Assembly: GCA_002435955.1 (NCBI GenBank)
Contig: DIWZ01000008.1
Span: 37,168 to 101,167, forward strand
Reading direction: 5' to 3'
Length of the DNA stretch: 64,000 bases
From: Pelobacter sp. UBA6093
Lineage (GTDB): Bacteria; Desulfobacterota; Desulfuromonadia; Desulfuromonadales; Syntrophotaleaceae
Shown here: positions 1-8,102 of the stretch, piece by piece
How the letters are laid out: each line of letters opens with the position of its first letter
Numbering within the stretch: the stretch's first letter is position 1
Program-made: the position numbers and the translations under genes
The notes under the pieces: model-generated
The model's database searches: none
Told to the model about the DNA's origin: nothing
The model's input: only the letters and a program-made list of their open reading frames with translations

Positions 1-2
1 AC

Positions 3-568
<566 letters not shown>

Positions 569-596
<28 letters not shown>

Positions 597-973
597 ATGA
601 AAACCCCTTTTGCCCAGGCATAGATGATGGCCAGGGAAAGAATGCCGATAAACAGAAACAACTCGATCACTCCCCGCAGCCCGGAGACCGTATCGAATGC
701 CACGGCAACCGGAAACAGATAGAGAATATCCACGTCGAAGGCGAGAAAGATCAAGGCGTACAGATAGTAGGTGATGTTGAAGCGGATGCCCCAGGCCGAG
801 CCGTACGGGTCCATGCCGCACTCGTAGGGCTCGCCGGTCTTGGGCTGGATCGAGGGGGGACTGAACAGGCGGGAAACGACCACCTGGGCCACCGCTGCTG
901 CCAGCCCGACAAGCACGAAAACCAGCACATACATGTAATCGAGAAGATGTTGCTCCGACATAACGATGCCCAT
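569..973 (-). CDS. nuoA: NADH-quinone oxidoreductase subunit A (NuoA)
   Basis: NuoA is a small membrane subunit of complex I. The 134 residues contain three hydrophobic segments (about residues 10-35, 70-95 and 100-125) and the family motifs [12 protein letters not shown] and [15 protein letters not shown], including the conserved Cys in the loop and the acidic residues in the second helix. It is the first gene of the minus-strand nuo operon and overlaps nuoB. Two in-frame starts are possible, 973 and 961 (MSEQHLL); neither has a strong ribosome site, so the exact N-terminus is uncertain by four residues. Confidence 0.95.
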
Positions 974-1315
974 GAAAGTAGTGTTTTCAAGGTGTTATTT
1001 TAACCTAAATGCTGGAGATGTCATGGGGAGGTGGAGGATTTTTCGTTTTTGGGGCGAAGGGGAGGCGATTCTCACGTTCAATAGACGACAGGAGTTGGTC
1101 CCTTCGTGGAGGAACGCAGCCAACCGAAGCAGGTAAAATACCTCATGGAGAATCTAGATAATCATGTCTAAGGATATGAATTGTAATCGACTTTTGTTTG
1201 CGGCAAGGCTTGCCGAGGGAGTGAGTCTGGTGCAAAATGAAACTATCCCGGTTCGCTGGCAACCGGCTCCAGGTGGCGTGCGGATCACGCAGAACAGAAA
1301 AAGGGGCAAGCCGGA

Positions 1316-1615
1316 ATGGAGAAGCTAACAAACATCCTGGAGAAACTTGAACTGGTGTGGGGGGATATCACGCTGCTTGTCGCCTGTTATCGCAATTGCC
1401 TGAAACTGGCGGCGCAAAAAGGTATCCGCACCATCGCGTTTCCGACCATCAGCTGCGGAGCCTACCGGTTTCCCGCCGGAAAAGCCTGTCCCATCGCGCT
1501 TGCAACCATCTGTGAATGTTTAGCGGAAAACCGCACCATCGAAAAAGTTTTCCTGGTGGTGTATTCCACAGAGCAATACCGGATCTACAGTGAACATATG
1601 CAGCTTACTGGTTGA
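1316..1615 (+). pseudogene. macro-domain protein, N-terminally truncated
   Basis: The 99 residues match the C-terminal half of macro domains, which bind ADP-ribose or remove O-acetyl groups from it. The visible signature is LLVACYRNCLKLAAQKGI followed by IAFPTISCGAYRFP, then an alternating region ending in the VFLVVYSTEQYR strand. The first half of the fold, including the Asn-rich ligand-binding loop, is absent: upstream lies a different 54-codon open frame (1164-1328, starting MSKDMNCNRL) that I do not recognise. The likely reading is a 5'-truncated relic rather than an active enzyme. Whether a short product is still made cannot be told from sequence. Confidence 0.6.
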
Positions 1616-1636
1616 TGTACGAGGCGGCCCGGCATG

Positions 1637-1849
1637 TCAATGGTTGCCGCAACAACCTCCGTGCGGTTTCTCCTGCAGCATCTCGTCGATGCTCTCATCC
1701 AGCGCCTGTTCCAGATCGGCGATGACTTTTTCAAACTGTCCGGCGGCCAGGCCCCTGTCGCAGGCGGGGCAGGTGGAGTAGGTCTTTTTGAACCAGCTCA
1801 GGGGCTGGTAGATGGCTTCGCCGCAGTAGGGGCATTCCAGGGTGATCAT
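1637..1849 (-). CDS. small zinc-ribbon protein
   Basis: This 70-residue protein starts with a zinc-ribbon: CPYCGEAIYQP then CPACDRG, two CxxC pairs about 20 residues apart. An amphipathic helix follows (FEKVIADLEQALDESIDEMLQ), and the tail HGGCCGNH could bind metal. The ORF could begin at a GTG at 1864, but the ATG at 1849 follows a GGAAG sequence and puts the ribbon at the N-terminus. It is convergent with the macro-domain relic. Its role is unknown; the fold suggests metal or nucleic-acid binding. Confidence 0.75.
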   Translation of the reverse strand: MITLECPYCGEAIYQPLSWFKKTYSTCPACDRGLAAGQFEKVIADLEQALDESIDEMLQEKPHGGCCGNH

Positions 1850-2010
1850 TTCTTCCGCGAGCACGTATTACGTCTCCTTGAGGTGAAACCGGCATGGGGT
1901 GCCCGGTAATGGTGACTATGTGTAACACCATAGCAGAATCAGGGGTATTTTGGAAAGGGGCTGCGGGGAGATCTGGGGGAGCAGGGCGGTAGCACAGGTT
2001 GCCATGGTTA

Positions 2011-2039
2011 TTGACACCCCAACTTTCTAAATGTACTTT
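2011..2039 (+). promoter_or_regulatory. sigma70-like promoter
   Basis: A perfect TTGACA -35 box (2011-2016) is followed after 17 bases by TACTTT (2034-2039), a four-of-six match to TATAAT. It lies 227 bases upstream of the Fe-S protein gene starting at 2266 and would give a long leader containing the hairpin at 2207-2233. Assignment is by consensus only. Confidence 0.4.
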
Positions 2040-2095
2040 AAGAAAACCAGTTTTAATGCCAGGATGGAAACCGGGCGGTTGCCGGATAAATCAAC

Positions 2096-2251
2096 ATGAC
2101 GACCCACACCAGTACTGTGGAGGCGGCACGGAAAGGATGGCTGGGCTTTGGAGGGAGGGGCCTGACATCCACCATTGTCCCGCAGGAAGTGCAGCATTTC
2201 CTTGGCGAGGGTGCCCCCACAAAGGGCACCCTCCTTTCCCCAATACCTTAG
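2096..2251 (+). other. possible 51-codon leader ORF
   Basis: An open frame from ATG 2096 to TAG 2249-2251 stops exactly where the GGAAGGAG ribosome site of the next gene begins. The peptide (starting MTTHTSTVEAARKGW) matches nothing I recognise and has only a weak ribosome site of its own. The second half of the frame contains the 2207-2233 hairpin. It could be a regulatory leader, or chance. Confidence 0.25.
2207..2233 (+). promoter_or_regulatory. leader hairpin upstream of the Fe-S protein gene
   Basis: A nine-base-pair perfect stem GAGGGTGCC (2207-2215) and GGCACCCTC (2225-2233) encloses a nine-base loop. It is followed by CTTTCCCC rather than a clean T-run, so it is not a textbook terminator. 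It ends 17 bases before the ribosome site of the gene at 2266, a position fit for attenuation or mRNA stabilisation. Confidence 0.45.
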
Positions 2252-2265
2252 GAAGGAGACAGTTT

Positions 2266-3579
2266 ATGGGCCATCTGGTGGGAAAAGACATTTTTCGCGA
2301 GCTTGGTGGGAAGATCGATGGGATGGAAATGCGGGTGCCTTGGAATGACAAGTTGCACGCCATTTTGAAGGAGCTCTACACCTCGGAGGAAGCTGACGTC
2401 ATCGTCAAAATGCCCTATGGCCTGTCGACTTTTGAAGAGATCGAAAAGGTCACCGGCTATGAAAAGACCGCGTTGCGGCGAATCCTCGACAGCTCGACGG
2501 CCAAGGGTCTTGTCATGGATATGTGGGTTAATGGCAGCTTTCACTACGTTCCTTCCCCCATGGTAGTCGGAATATTCGAATTCACCATGATGAGGATGGG
2601 TCCGAATGTGAAATCGAAGGAATGGGCGGGGCTCCTTCACGATTACATGGATGAAGACGGTTCCTTTCTGAAGGCGAATTTCGGGCATGGCGAACAGCTT
2701 TTCGCCATCAGGGCCATGCCCCATGAAGAAGCCTTGCAACCTTCGGATTGCTTCGAGGTACTTGATTACGAAAAGGCGTCAGTCCTGATCGCCGAATCGA
2801 CCAAATTCGCCATTGGGGTGTGCAGTTGCCGCCACAAGATGCTGCACCTGGACCAGAAATCCTGTGACGTTCCCCTTGAGAAATGTTCCCAGTTCGGCTA
2901 TGCGGCTGATTTTATGATCCGGCATAATCTGTCCCGCGAAGTCAGCAGGAGCGAGATGCTGGACAATTTCGCCGAGTCGCGGGAAATGGGCCTGGTGCTA
3001 GGCGCGGACAATGTGCGCAATAATATGAAATTTGTCTGCCATTGCTGCGGATGCTGCTGCGGGCCGTTGCTCGGCATCAGCAAATACGGTTATGCCAATT
3101 GCATTGTCACATCGACCTTCATCGCCGAAATCACGAATGAAACCTGCGTCGGCTGCGGGAAGTGCGCTCGGGCTTGCCCCATCAATGCCATCACCATGGT
3201 TGCCGCGACAAATCCGCAAGGAAAAAGAAAAAAGGATGCGCTGCTGGATGTGCCAATCTGCATCGGCTGCGGTGTTTGTGCCCTGAAATGCCCCACCAAG
3301 GCGTGCACCATGGTAAAACGACAACAAACGGTCATTCACCCTGAGACCACTTTCGAAAGGCTGATGCTGCAGAGTCTGGAGAAGGGAACCCTGCAGAATC
3401 AGATATTCGCTAATCCGCAAAGCATTAACGAGAAATTCATGCGTGCCTTTGTCGGCGCTTTTCTGCGGCTGCCGCCGGTAAAAAAAGCCCTGCTGAGCGA
3501 CAGGCTCAGGTCCAGATTTCTTGCCGCAATGAAGGATGGAGTGAAGAAACAGGGAAAGGAATGGGTGCTCGACCTGTAA
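2266..3579 (+). CDS. Fe-S protein with wHTH-like N-terminus and 2[4Fe-4S] ferredoxin domain
   Basis: The 437-residue protein has a winged-helix-like N-terminus (about residues 35-100, LSTFEEIEKVTGYEKTALRR). A Cys-rich middle follows (CSCRHK, then FVCHCCGCCCGPL near residue 265), then two ferredoxin motifs, CVGCGKCARACP and CIGCGVCALKCP (about 295-350). The family is common in anaerobic delta-proteobacteria; no specific reaction is established to my knowledge. The redox centres suggest electron transfer or redox sensing. The frame opens at 1999, but ATG 2266 is preceded by GGAAGGAG and starts the conserved part. It is monocistronic, with a long leader and hairpin upstream. Confidence 0.85.
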   Translation: MGHLVGKDIFRELGGKIDGMEMRVPWNDKLHAILKELYTSEEADVIVKMPYGLSTFEEIEKVTGYEKTALRRILDSSTAKGLVMDMWVNGSFHYVPSPMVVGIFEFTMMRMGPNVKSKEWAGLLHDYMDEDGSFLKANFGHGEQLFAIRAMPHEEALQPSDCFEVLDYEKASVLIAESTKFAIGVCSCRHKMLHLDQKSCDVPLEKCSQFGYAADFMIRHNLSREVSRSEMLDNFAESREMGLVLGADNVRNNMKFVCHCCGCCCGPLLGISKYGYANCIVTSTFIAEITNETCVGCGKCARACPINAITMVAATNPQGKRKKDALLDVPICIGCGVCALKCPTKACTMVKRQQTVIHPETTFERLMLQSLEKGTLQNQIFANPQSINEKFMRAFVGAFLRLPPVKKALLSDRLRSRFLAAMKDGVKKQGKEWVLDL

Positions 3580-4488
3580 CGGGCGAACGTCCACTTCAGA
3601 TCCTGTCGCCGACTATCGATAACGGCTGAAAATCCCGTCTCACGCAAAGCGAACGGGCGCGAGATAAAAAGAATCTGGTTATGCACTTTTCTAAAGTTGC
3701 CCTAATTCTTCGAAAGCCGATGCACCGCTGGCGTGTAAGAGGACAAACAAATTTAATTTTTATCACGAAGGACACGAAGAACACGAAGGGAAAAACTAAG
3801 GCAAGAGAAAACCATAAGGGTTTGTTTTGTAAGTATTTCTTCGTGCTCTTCGTGTCCTTCGTGGTTCAAGCTTTTAGATTCTGCTTTGGCTGTATAGCCT
3901 TTAACCCGTTTCTTGTGATTTTGATTTTATCCGTGATAATCCGTGTGTATCCGTGGCTAAAAGCTTTCTACAGCTCACCACCCGCTCGCTGCTCTCGCTA
4001 GAGACACTGAGAGAGGCGGTGAAAAACCCTTTAAAACCTGAATAGGACGCGGATAACATCTGATGCGCGCGGATTTTCGCGGATTAAACCAAAGACCAGG
4101 GCTTGTGGTCCAAATCTTTTAGCCACGGATGTTCACGGATGGCCACGGATGGACAAACAACATATCTGGTTATGCACTTTTTCAAGTTGCCACAAATTCT
4201 TCGAAAGCCGTGACTCCCTTTGCGGCTTTGCGTGAGCATGAGGGGTTTTCGTCTCCAGGGCGACTCCCTCTATCGGGCTATAAATAAGATCTCGATTCCT
4301 GCCTATTCAGGGGAGCTAAGAATTGATAATATGTCACGACGCATCGGGTGATGTTGATTTTGACTTTTCAAAGCCCTAAAGCTCGCGGATATTCTTTATC
4401 AGTGTTCTCTATTGTATAGACAGCTCAATGTGGTGACGCAAGACCTGAACCTTGCCCTATACGCTGTCACCTATCAAATGGAGGGAGT
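3580..4488. repeat. nested dispersed-repeat region without genes
   Basis: About 0.9 kb holds several repeat types and no credible gene. A module beginning ATCTGGTTATGCACTTTT and ending in CGAAAGCC occurs at 3671-3720 and again, degenerate, at 4164-4210; a third copy lies inverted at 19566-19646. The CACGAAGGACACGAAG palindrome is at 3764-3864. An ATCCGTGnnnATCCGTGGCTAAA motif is at about 3928-3962 and inverted at about 4128-4155. A TTTGCGGCTTTGCGTGAG segment is at about 4219-4236. LemA follows at 4489. Confidence 0.7.
3764..3864. repeat. CACGAAGGACACGAAG palindromic element, copy 1
   Basis: Left arm 3764-3788 (three CACGAAG-type units) and right arm 3839-3864 (CTTCGTG units) are near-perfect inverted repeats around a loop of about 50 bases. 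The loop text AAACTAAGGCAAGAG and TTTGTTTTGTAAGTATT is shared, in the same orientation, with the copy at 19455-19557. The flanking sequence is inverted between the two copies. Confidence 0.85.
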
Positions 4489-5094
4489 ATGGTTTCCGGA
4501 TTCCTGATTCTGCTCGGTCTCTACGCCCTGATCGGGTTGCTGATCGTTGCGCTGTGCAGCGCGCCGTTTATCGTTTACATTTACAACCGCTTCATCAAGC
4601 TCCAGACCCGGGCCCGGGCCGCCCTCGGTGACATCGACGTACTGCTCAGAAAACGACAGGATCTGATCCCTCGCCTGATGGAGGCCGTCAGGGATTACGC
4701 CGGCCACGAGGACAGCGTCTTCACCGAGGTCGCCGGCCTGCGCTCCCGCGCCCTGCAGACTACCACTATCGGCGAGCGGTCCGAGCACGACCGGGCCCTG
4801 CAGGAGTTGTCCCGGAGCCTGGCCGCGGTGGCGGAAAGCAACCCGGCCCTCAAGGCCGACGAGAATTTTCGCCAGTTGATGGACGCCCTGCAACAGATTG
4901 AAAACGAACTGGAAGCCGCCCGCCGCTACTACAACAGCCAGGTGCGCGACCACAACATCCTCCTCAAGGCCATCCCTTCCCGCGTCATCGGCCGTCTGGC
5001 CGGTTTTGCGCCGCAGGAATTTTTCGAGCTGGAGGGGAGCGGCGGGCAATTGCAGCAATCCAAATCCCAGCCAATCAGTTCAGGGAACTGCTAG
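4489..5094 (+). CDS. lemA: LemA family protein
   Basis: This 201-residue protein has one N-terminal membrane helix (about residues 5-30), then the LemA core: NRFIKLQTRARAALGDIDVLLRKRQDLIPRLMEAV with YAGHE, followed by long helices and ELEAARRYYNSQVRDHN. LemA proteins are membrane-anchored helical bundles of unsettled function, often beside membrane-protease or TPM-domain genes; none is adjacent here. ATG 4489 follows a GGAGGGA ribosome site. The C-terminal tail (GSGGQLQQSKSQP) is low-complexity. Identification by motif is firm; function is open. Confidence 0.92.
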   Translation: MVSGFLILLGLYALIGLLIVALCSAPFIVYIYNRFIKLQTRARAALGDIDVLLRKRQDLIPRLMEAVRDYAGHEDSVFTEVAGLRSRALQTTTIGERSEHDRALQELSRSLAAVAESNPALKADENFRQLMDALQQIENELEAARRYYNSQVRDHNILLKAIPSRVIGRLAGFAPQEFFELEGSGGQLQQSKSQPISSGNC

Positions 5095-5371
5095 TCGTCG
5101 CCCCGATTTCAGGGTTGCCAGGATGTCAGACTATCCGCAAGGGTAGGGAGAAGGGCGCGGCTTCAGGAAAGCCGCTTGTTCAGCGCTACCGAAAAAATAG
5201 ATAATTGACATCCAGAGTCCTGAAGGTAGTATTGGCCACAAACATGACAGAATTGGTAAGATTTTGGATTGAAGCAGACTCGTTGCGGTTTCCGTGTGAA
5301 GGTGTATTTTTGATAGGAGACAACCCGCAAAAGGGTCCATGGCTGAACGCCATAACAGAGGAGGGAAAACG

Positions 5372-5578
5372 ATGATTCTAGGGAAATGTACGCACTGTGC
5401 CGCGCCTATCAAGTTGGTCGGCAACCTCGGTTCTCTGCTTCTGGGTAGCACCTATTTTTGCAGCCATTGCGGCCATCCCGGCCCCGGCCTGATCACCATG
5501 GTGAGCAGGCGACTCCGATCCCGGCTTTCGCGCGATGGGGATTCGGAGAAACTGATTGCCGAAGATCAGACGGGCTGA
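5372..5578 (+). CDS. small zinc-ribbon protein
   Basis: This 68-residue protein carries CTHCAAPIKL near the N-terminus and CSHCGHPGPG about 27 residues later, two CxxC pairs forming a zinc ribbon. A basic tail rich in Arg follows. ATG 5372 is chosen over 5339 because GAGGAGGG precedes it by the correct distance. It may bind zinc and RNA or DNA; no function is known. It is convergent with the Cys-rich gene at 5817-6044. Confidence 0.7.
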   Translation: MILGKCTHCAAPIKLVGNLGSLLLGSTYFCSHCGHPGPGLITMVSRRLRSRLSRDGDSEKLIAEDQTG

Positions 5579-5736
5579 TTGGCCAGCCCGGACCCGGGTC
5601 TGCATCACCAATGTTTTTGCAATTTCCCAGGAATTTGCGGTCTCCACGTGCACTGGCGCCGGTAGGGAGATGCTGCTGAAAGCCGGCAATTCGGTGGTCA
5701 ATTTTCCGTTATCATCTCGAAACGGTCGGAGACAAT

Positions 5737-5803
5737 AGGACCGTCCGGTTTTTTTGCTGCCAGGTGTTGTCTGCCTGACAGTGGGGGCCAACCGGACGGT
5801 CCT
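5737..5803. promoter_or_regulatory. conserved 3' inverted-repeat element, copy 1
   Basis: A perfect 14-base-pair stem, AGGACCGTCCGGTT (5737-5750) and AACCGGACGGTCCT (5790-5803), encloses 39 bases. It ends 13 bases beyond the stop of the Cys-rich gene at 5817. The loop holds the pattern CAGG-GTTG-CTG and AGTGGG, also present in the copy at 33727-33786 behind the paralogous gene. On the plus strand it is followed by a short T-run, so it may also terminate transcription from 5372. Confidence 0.7.
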
Positions 5804-5816
5804 TTTTGCAAAAGGT

Positions 5817-6044
5817 TTAGCGAATCGGAGTAGGGCTGCAGACCAGGTTCGGATGTTCACTCGGCCGACCGCAGGTGAAGCATTGGAAACGCAGGTTTTC
5901 AGCCATCGGTTCGCACATCTGGCTGATGTGCTCTGGCCCGGAGCCGCAGAATTCGGCACGGCTTTCTACCTCTTGAGGTTGGCAGATGTGGTCCTTCTGA
6001 TCCGAAATCACCCCGCACTTACCGCATTTATAAGCAGAGATCAT
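5817..6044 (-). CDS. Cys-rich small protein, paralogue of the gene at 33801
   Basis: The 75-residue protein has eight Cys: YKCGKCG, HICQP, EFCGSGPE, QMCEPM, FQCFTCGRP and LVCSP. The order CxxC, HxC, FCG, MCEPM, CxxC, VC is shared with the protein encoded at 33801-34028; about half the residues are identical by eye. The spacing suggests two or more bound metal ions. No known function. The start follows a GGAGGGT ribosome site. An extended -10 box lies 54-59 bases upstream of the start and the inverted-repeat element is just downstream. The whole unit appears duplicated. Confidence 0.8.
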   Translation of the reverse strand: MISAYKCGKCGVISDQKDHICQPQEVESRAEFCGSGPEHISQMCEPMAENLRFQCFTCGRPSEHPNLVCSPTPIR

Positions 6045-6097
6045 GATACCCTCCGTTTATATAGTAGGGACAAGCAACTGAGACCATTTTGGTAATA

Positions 6098-6106
6098 ATT
6101 GTATCA
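6098..6106 (-). promoter_or_regulatory. extended -10 promoter of the Cys-rich gene
   Basis: On the minus strand the sequence reads TGATACAAT, an extended -10 box (TG, one base, TACAAT). The equivalent position upstream of the paralogue at 33801-34028 reads TGATATAAT, with nearly the same distance to the start codon. No good -35 box is seen. Confidence 0.55.
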
Positions 6107-6420
6107 CCGGATTTCCCAGATTCACTTCAATCCTGGTTTTTTCGTTGATGCTTTCGCAAAATTTCATCCTCACGCCCGCTCGCTTCGCTCACTTAAGCCG
6201 CAAAGCCGCCAAGCCGCCAAGAAAAGCACAACCCCGGGTAAATCATCTCACGCAACGATGCGAGGACGCGAGGTAAAACTCGAGCCGAACCCGGTATTCT
6301 GGTTTGCTGGATTTAGGTTCCGTTGTGCCGTTGTGACGTTAGTTGAGAAGAAACAGGCCAACGGAAGTCGGGGGGAGGGTCGAAAATCGTTCCGCTTTCT
6401 GAAGACGCTGTTTAGCTGCT
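6107..6420. other. non-coding stretch with repeat debris
   Basis: No gene is supported. It contains a low-complexity GCCGCAAAGCCGCCAAG run (about 6198-6220) resembling the TTTGCGGCTTTGCG segment near 4220, of the kind seen in dispersed repeats. Nothing else is recognised. Confidence 0.5.
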
Positions 6421-6579
6421 TCAGCGCTTGGCGATAATCCAGACGGCATGCACGATGCCGGGGATATATCCCAAAAGCGTCAAGAGGATGTTCAGCCAGA
6501 AGGCTCCCCCGATTCCCACCTGAAGAAAAACCCCGAGCGGCGGCAGCAGAATCGCAATCAAAATTCGAACCAGATCCAT
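6421..6579 (-). CDS. YqaE/Pmp3 family membrane peptide
   Basis: A 52-residue, two-helix membrane peptide of the UPF0057/Pmp3 family. The signature ILLPPLGVFLQVG is followed by FWLNILLTLLGYIPGIVHAVWII. In other organisms such peptides are linked to membrane potential and salt or low-temperature stress. ATG 6579 is preceded by AAGGAGAAAA, which rules out the longer frame beginning at 6657. It lies 81 bases downstream of the DUF4112 gene on the same strand and could be co-transcribed. Confidence 0.9.
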   Translation of the reverse strand: MDLVRILIAILLPPLGVFLQVGIGGAFWLNILLTLLGYIPGIVHAVWIIAKR

Positions 6580-6660
6580 AATTTTCTCCTTATCATGTGT
6601 TCTTGGTGGGCTGTTCTTCAAAATCCTGTGAGGATTTCCGGAAGAACATCGATTCAAAAA

Positions 6661-7137
6661 TCAGGCCCCAGCGGCCGCATTCAACAAAGCACGGATCAGA
6701 ACAAACCCCAGCATGCCGACTGCAATCACCAGGCCGACGAGCACCACGCCGAGCCCCCAGACAAACAGTCGGCTGACCACCACGGTTTCCCGCGGACTGT
6801 CAAGATAGCGATTGAGCAGCTGCACGTTGCGCTGGTTCGCTTTCCAGACAAAATCGAAAAGGTCTCCAAGCACAGGCACAGTGCCCGCGAGCGCATCGAG
6901 GGCAACATTGAAAGCCATTTTCAGAAGCAGAACTTTCGGTGCGCCCATGCGAGCCGCTTCCGAAATAACCACACTGGAAATGAGAGCTCCGATCGTATCG
7001 CCAACCCAGGGAATGAGGCCAAGCAACCCGTCAAAACCAAAGCGCGCATTGAAGCCTGGAATCTTGATTGAGCTGTCGAGATACCAGGCCAGCCGCTCCA
7101 ATTTCTTCCTGGACTTTTCCTTCTCGGTCCTTTGCAT
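6661..7137 (-). CDS. DUF4112 domain membrane protein
   Basis: The 158-residue protein has the DUF4112 pattern: an N-terminal amphipathic part (RLAWYLDSSIKIPG), then FGFDGLLGLIPWVGDTIGALIS and the repeated GTVPVLGDLFDFVWKANQRN. A C-terminal membrane segment (about residues 125-150) follows. The repeated P-x-[VL]-GD motif is typical. Function is unknown. I chose ATG 7137 (MQRTEKEK) because the longer frame to 7236 runs into relic sequence and lacks a ribosome site. It precedes the Pmp3-type peptide on the same strand. Confidence 0.85.
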   Translation of the reverse strand: MQRTEKEKSRKKLERLAWYLDSSIKIPGFNARFGFDGLLGLIPWVGDTIGALISSVVISEAARMGAPKVLLLKMAFNVALDALAGTVPVLGDLFDFVWKANQRNVQLLNRYLDSPRETVVVSRLFVWGLGVVLVGLVIAVGMLGFVLIRALLNAAAGA

Positions 7138-7245
7138 TAAAAATTTCCCAACAGTGATTAAAATCCTGCGTGAATCGAGAGAAACGTGAGACTGCCGACT
7201 TGATAGAACGGCTGAGGGAATCCCAGGCGTCATCACTGGCTGCCT

Positions 7246-7374
7246 TCAGTTCATCAAGACGACAATCACTAGCGGTTCCTGCTGTTGCCGTTGCATCAAT
7301 TCGGCCGCACTCAACAGGTAACGGCCGTTCGGATAAGCGTTACCTTCTCTGGCTGCCGAGGCCAGCGTCCACCA
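7246..7374 (-). pseudogene. relic of a rhodanese-like gene
   Basis: Read on the minus strand, a stretch of about 40 codons gives WWTLASAAREGNAYPNGRYL then LSAAELMQRQQQEPLVIV, wording typical of the start of an exported rhodanese domain, just where VDVR should follow. The frame instead runs into a stop (7246-7248), and a stop lies shortly upstream. Another frame nearby reads LDELKAASDDAWDSL, like the end of a small helical protein. I read this as decayed coding sequence. Confidence 0.35.
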
Positions 7375-7885
7375 GACGCGCGGTTTGGTTGCTGGTCAAT
7401 ACCGCTGGTTGCAAAGGCTGTGATGATGCCAGCCAGTAACAATTCAAGACCGATAAAAACCGGTCAATCGGTTGCCGGTCTCCGATCAGACCAGCAGGTG
7501 CCAGAAGGACGGCTCAACCTCTCGCCTGCGTCAGGGCCTTGAATCCCTTTTTATGCAACGCAAAATGCTTTCCGGCATGAAGCCTTTCATCGGCGAGCGC
7601 AAAAGGACAATTAGTATAAGTGTACCTGATCAAACCTAATTATCAGCAAGACAAGCATATCCCCCCTAAGAAAGTGCAAAATCATTTGATAATGGCAGAA
7701 GGCGGCCGGATTCGGAATCAGACCCGGCTCTATCGGCTGAGGGTTACCGAGGAAAGGCATAAGTACATTGGGGTCTACCATAGGATTTAGCAGGTGGCGG
7801 ACCCCGTTGAAGACACCTGGATGTCAGGGACATTTTTGCTTAAGTTTGTGTATAATCAATTGACAGTTAATGCAATAAAGCAAGA
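7375..7885. other. non-coding stretch
   Basis: No gene is supported. It holds a 31-base dispersed motif at 7770-7800 (shared with 15095-15125). A TATAAT hexamer at 7851-7856 may serve the short ORF at 7886, though no convincing -35 box is present. The left part resembles degraded coding sequence continuing from the relic at 7246. Confidence 0.4.
7770..7800 (+). repeat. 31-base dispersed repeat, copy 1
   Basis: The sequence beginning GGGGTCTACCA and ending TTTAGCAGGTGGCGG recurs at 15095-15125 with one mismatch. Both copies are in intergenic DNA and on the same strand. Confidence 0.75.
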
Positions 7886-8080
7886 ATGTCCCCAGAGTTA
7901 TTCCGAACCTTCCGGCCGCTGACCGGAGAACAGCTGCAAGGGCTGACAAAAACGGCCCGAGCCGCCTCAGGGGGCGATTTCGAGCCGTTCAAGATTTCCT
8001 CCCTCTTCGATGCCGCCGCCAAAAACCACCACTGGCTGGGAGAGGAACCGGAACGCCTTCGGAAGCTGATGCCAGCCTGA
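7886..8080 (+). CDS. hypothetical small protein
   Basis: A 64-residue frame just upstream of the DUF748 gene (22-base gap). It is polar, with no membrane segment, and ends in the Trp-containing text FDAAAKNHHWLGEEPERL. The ribosome site is weak. A TATAAT box lies about 30 bases upstream. I do not recognise it; it could be a genuine small protein or the tail of a lost gene. Confidence 0.35.
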   Translation: MSPELFRTFRPLTGEQLQGLTKTARAASGGDFEPFKISSLFDAAAKNHHWLGEEPERLRKLMPA

Positions 8081-8102
8081 GAGGCGAAAGACAGGCCATC
8101 GC

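Noticed and set aside
3681..4001. A 106-codon frame with a hydrophobic C-terminal part.
   Set aside because: Built from the dispersed repeats (palindromic element and ATCCGTG motif); similar frames recur at other copies, and no ribosome site is seen.
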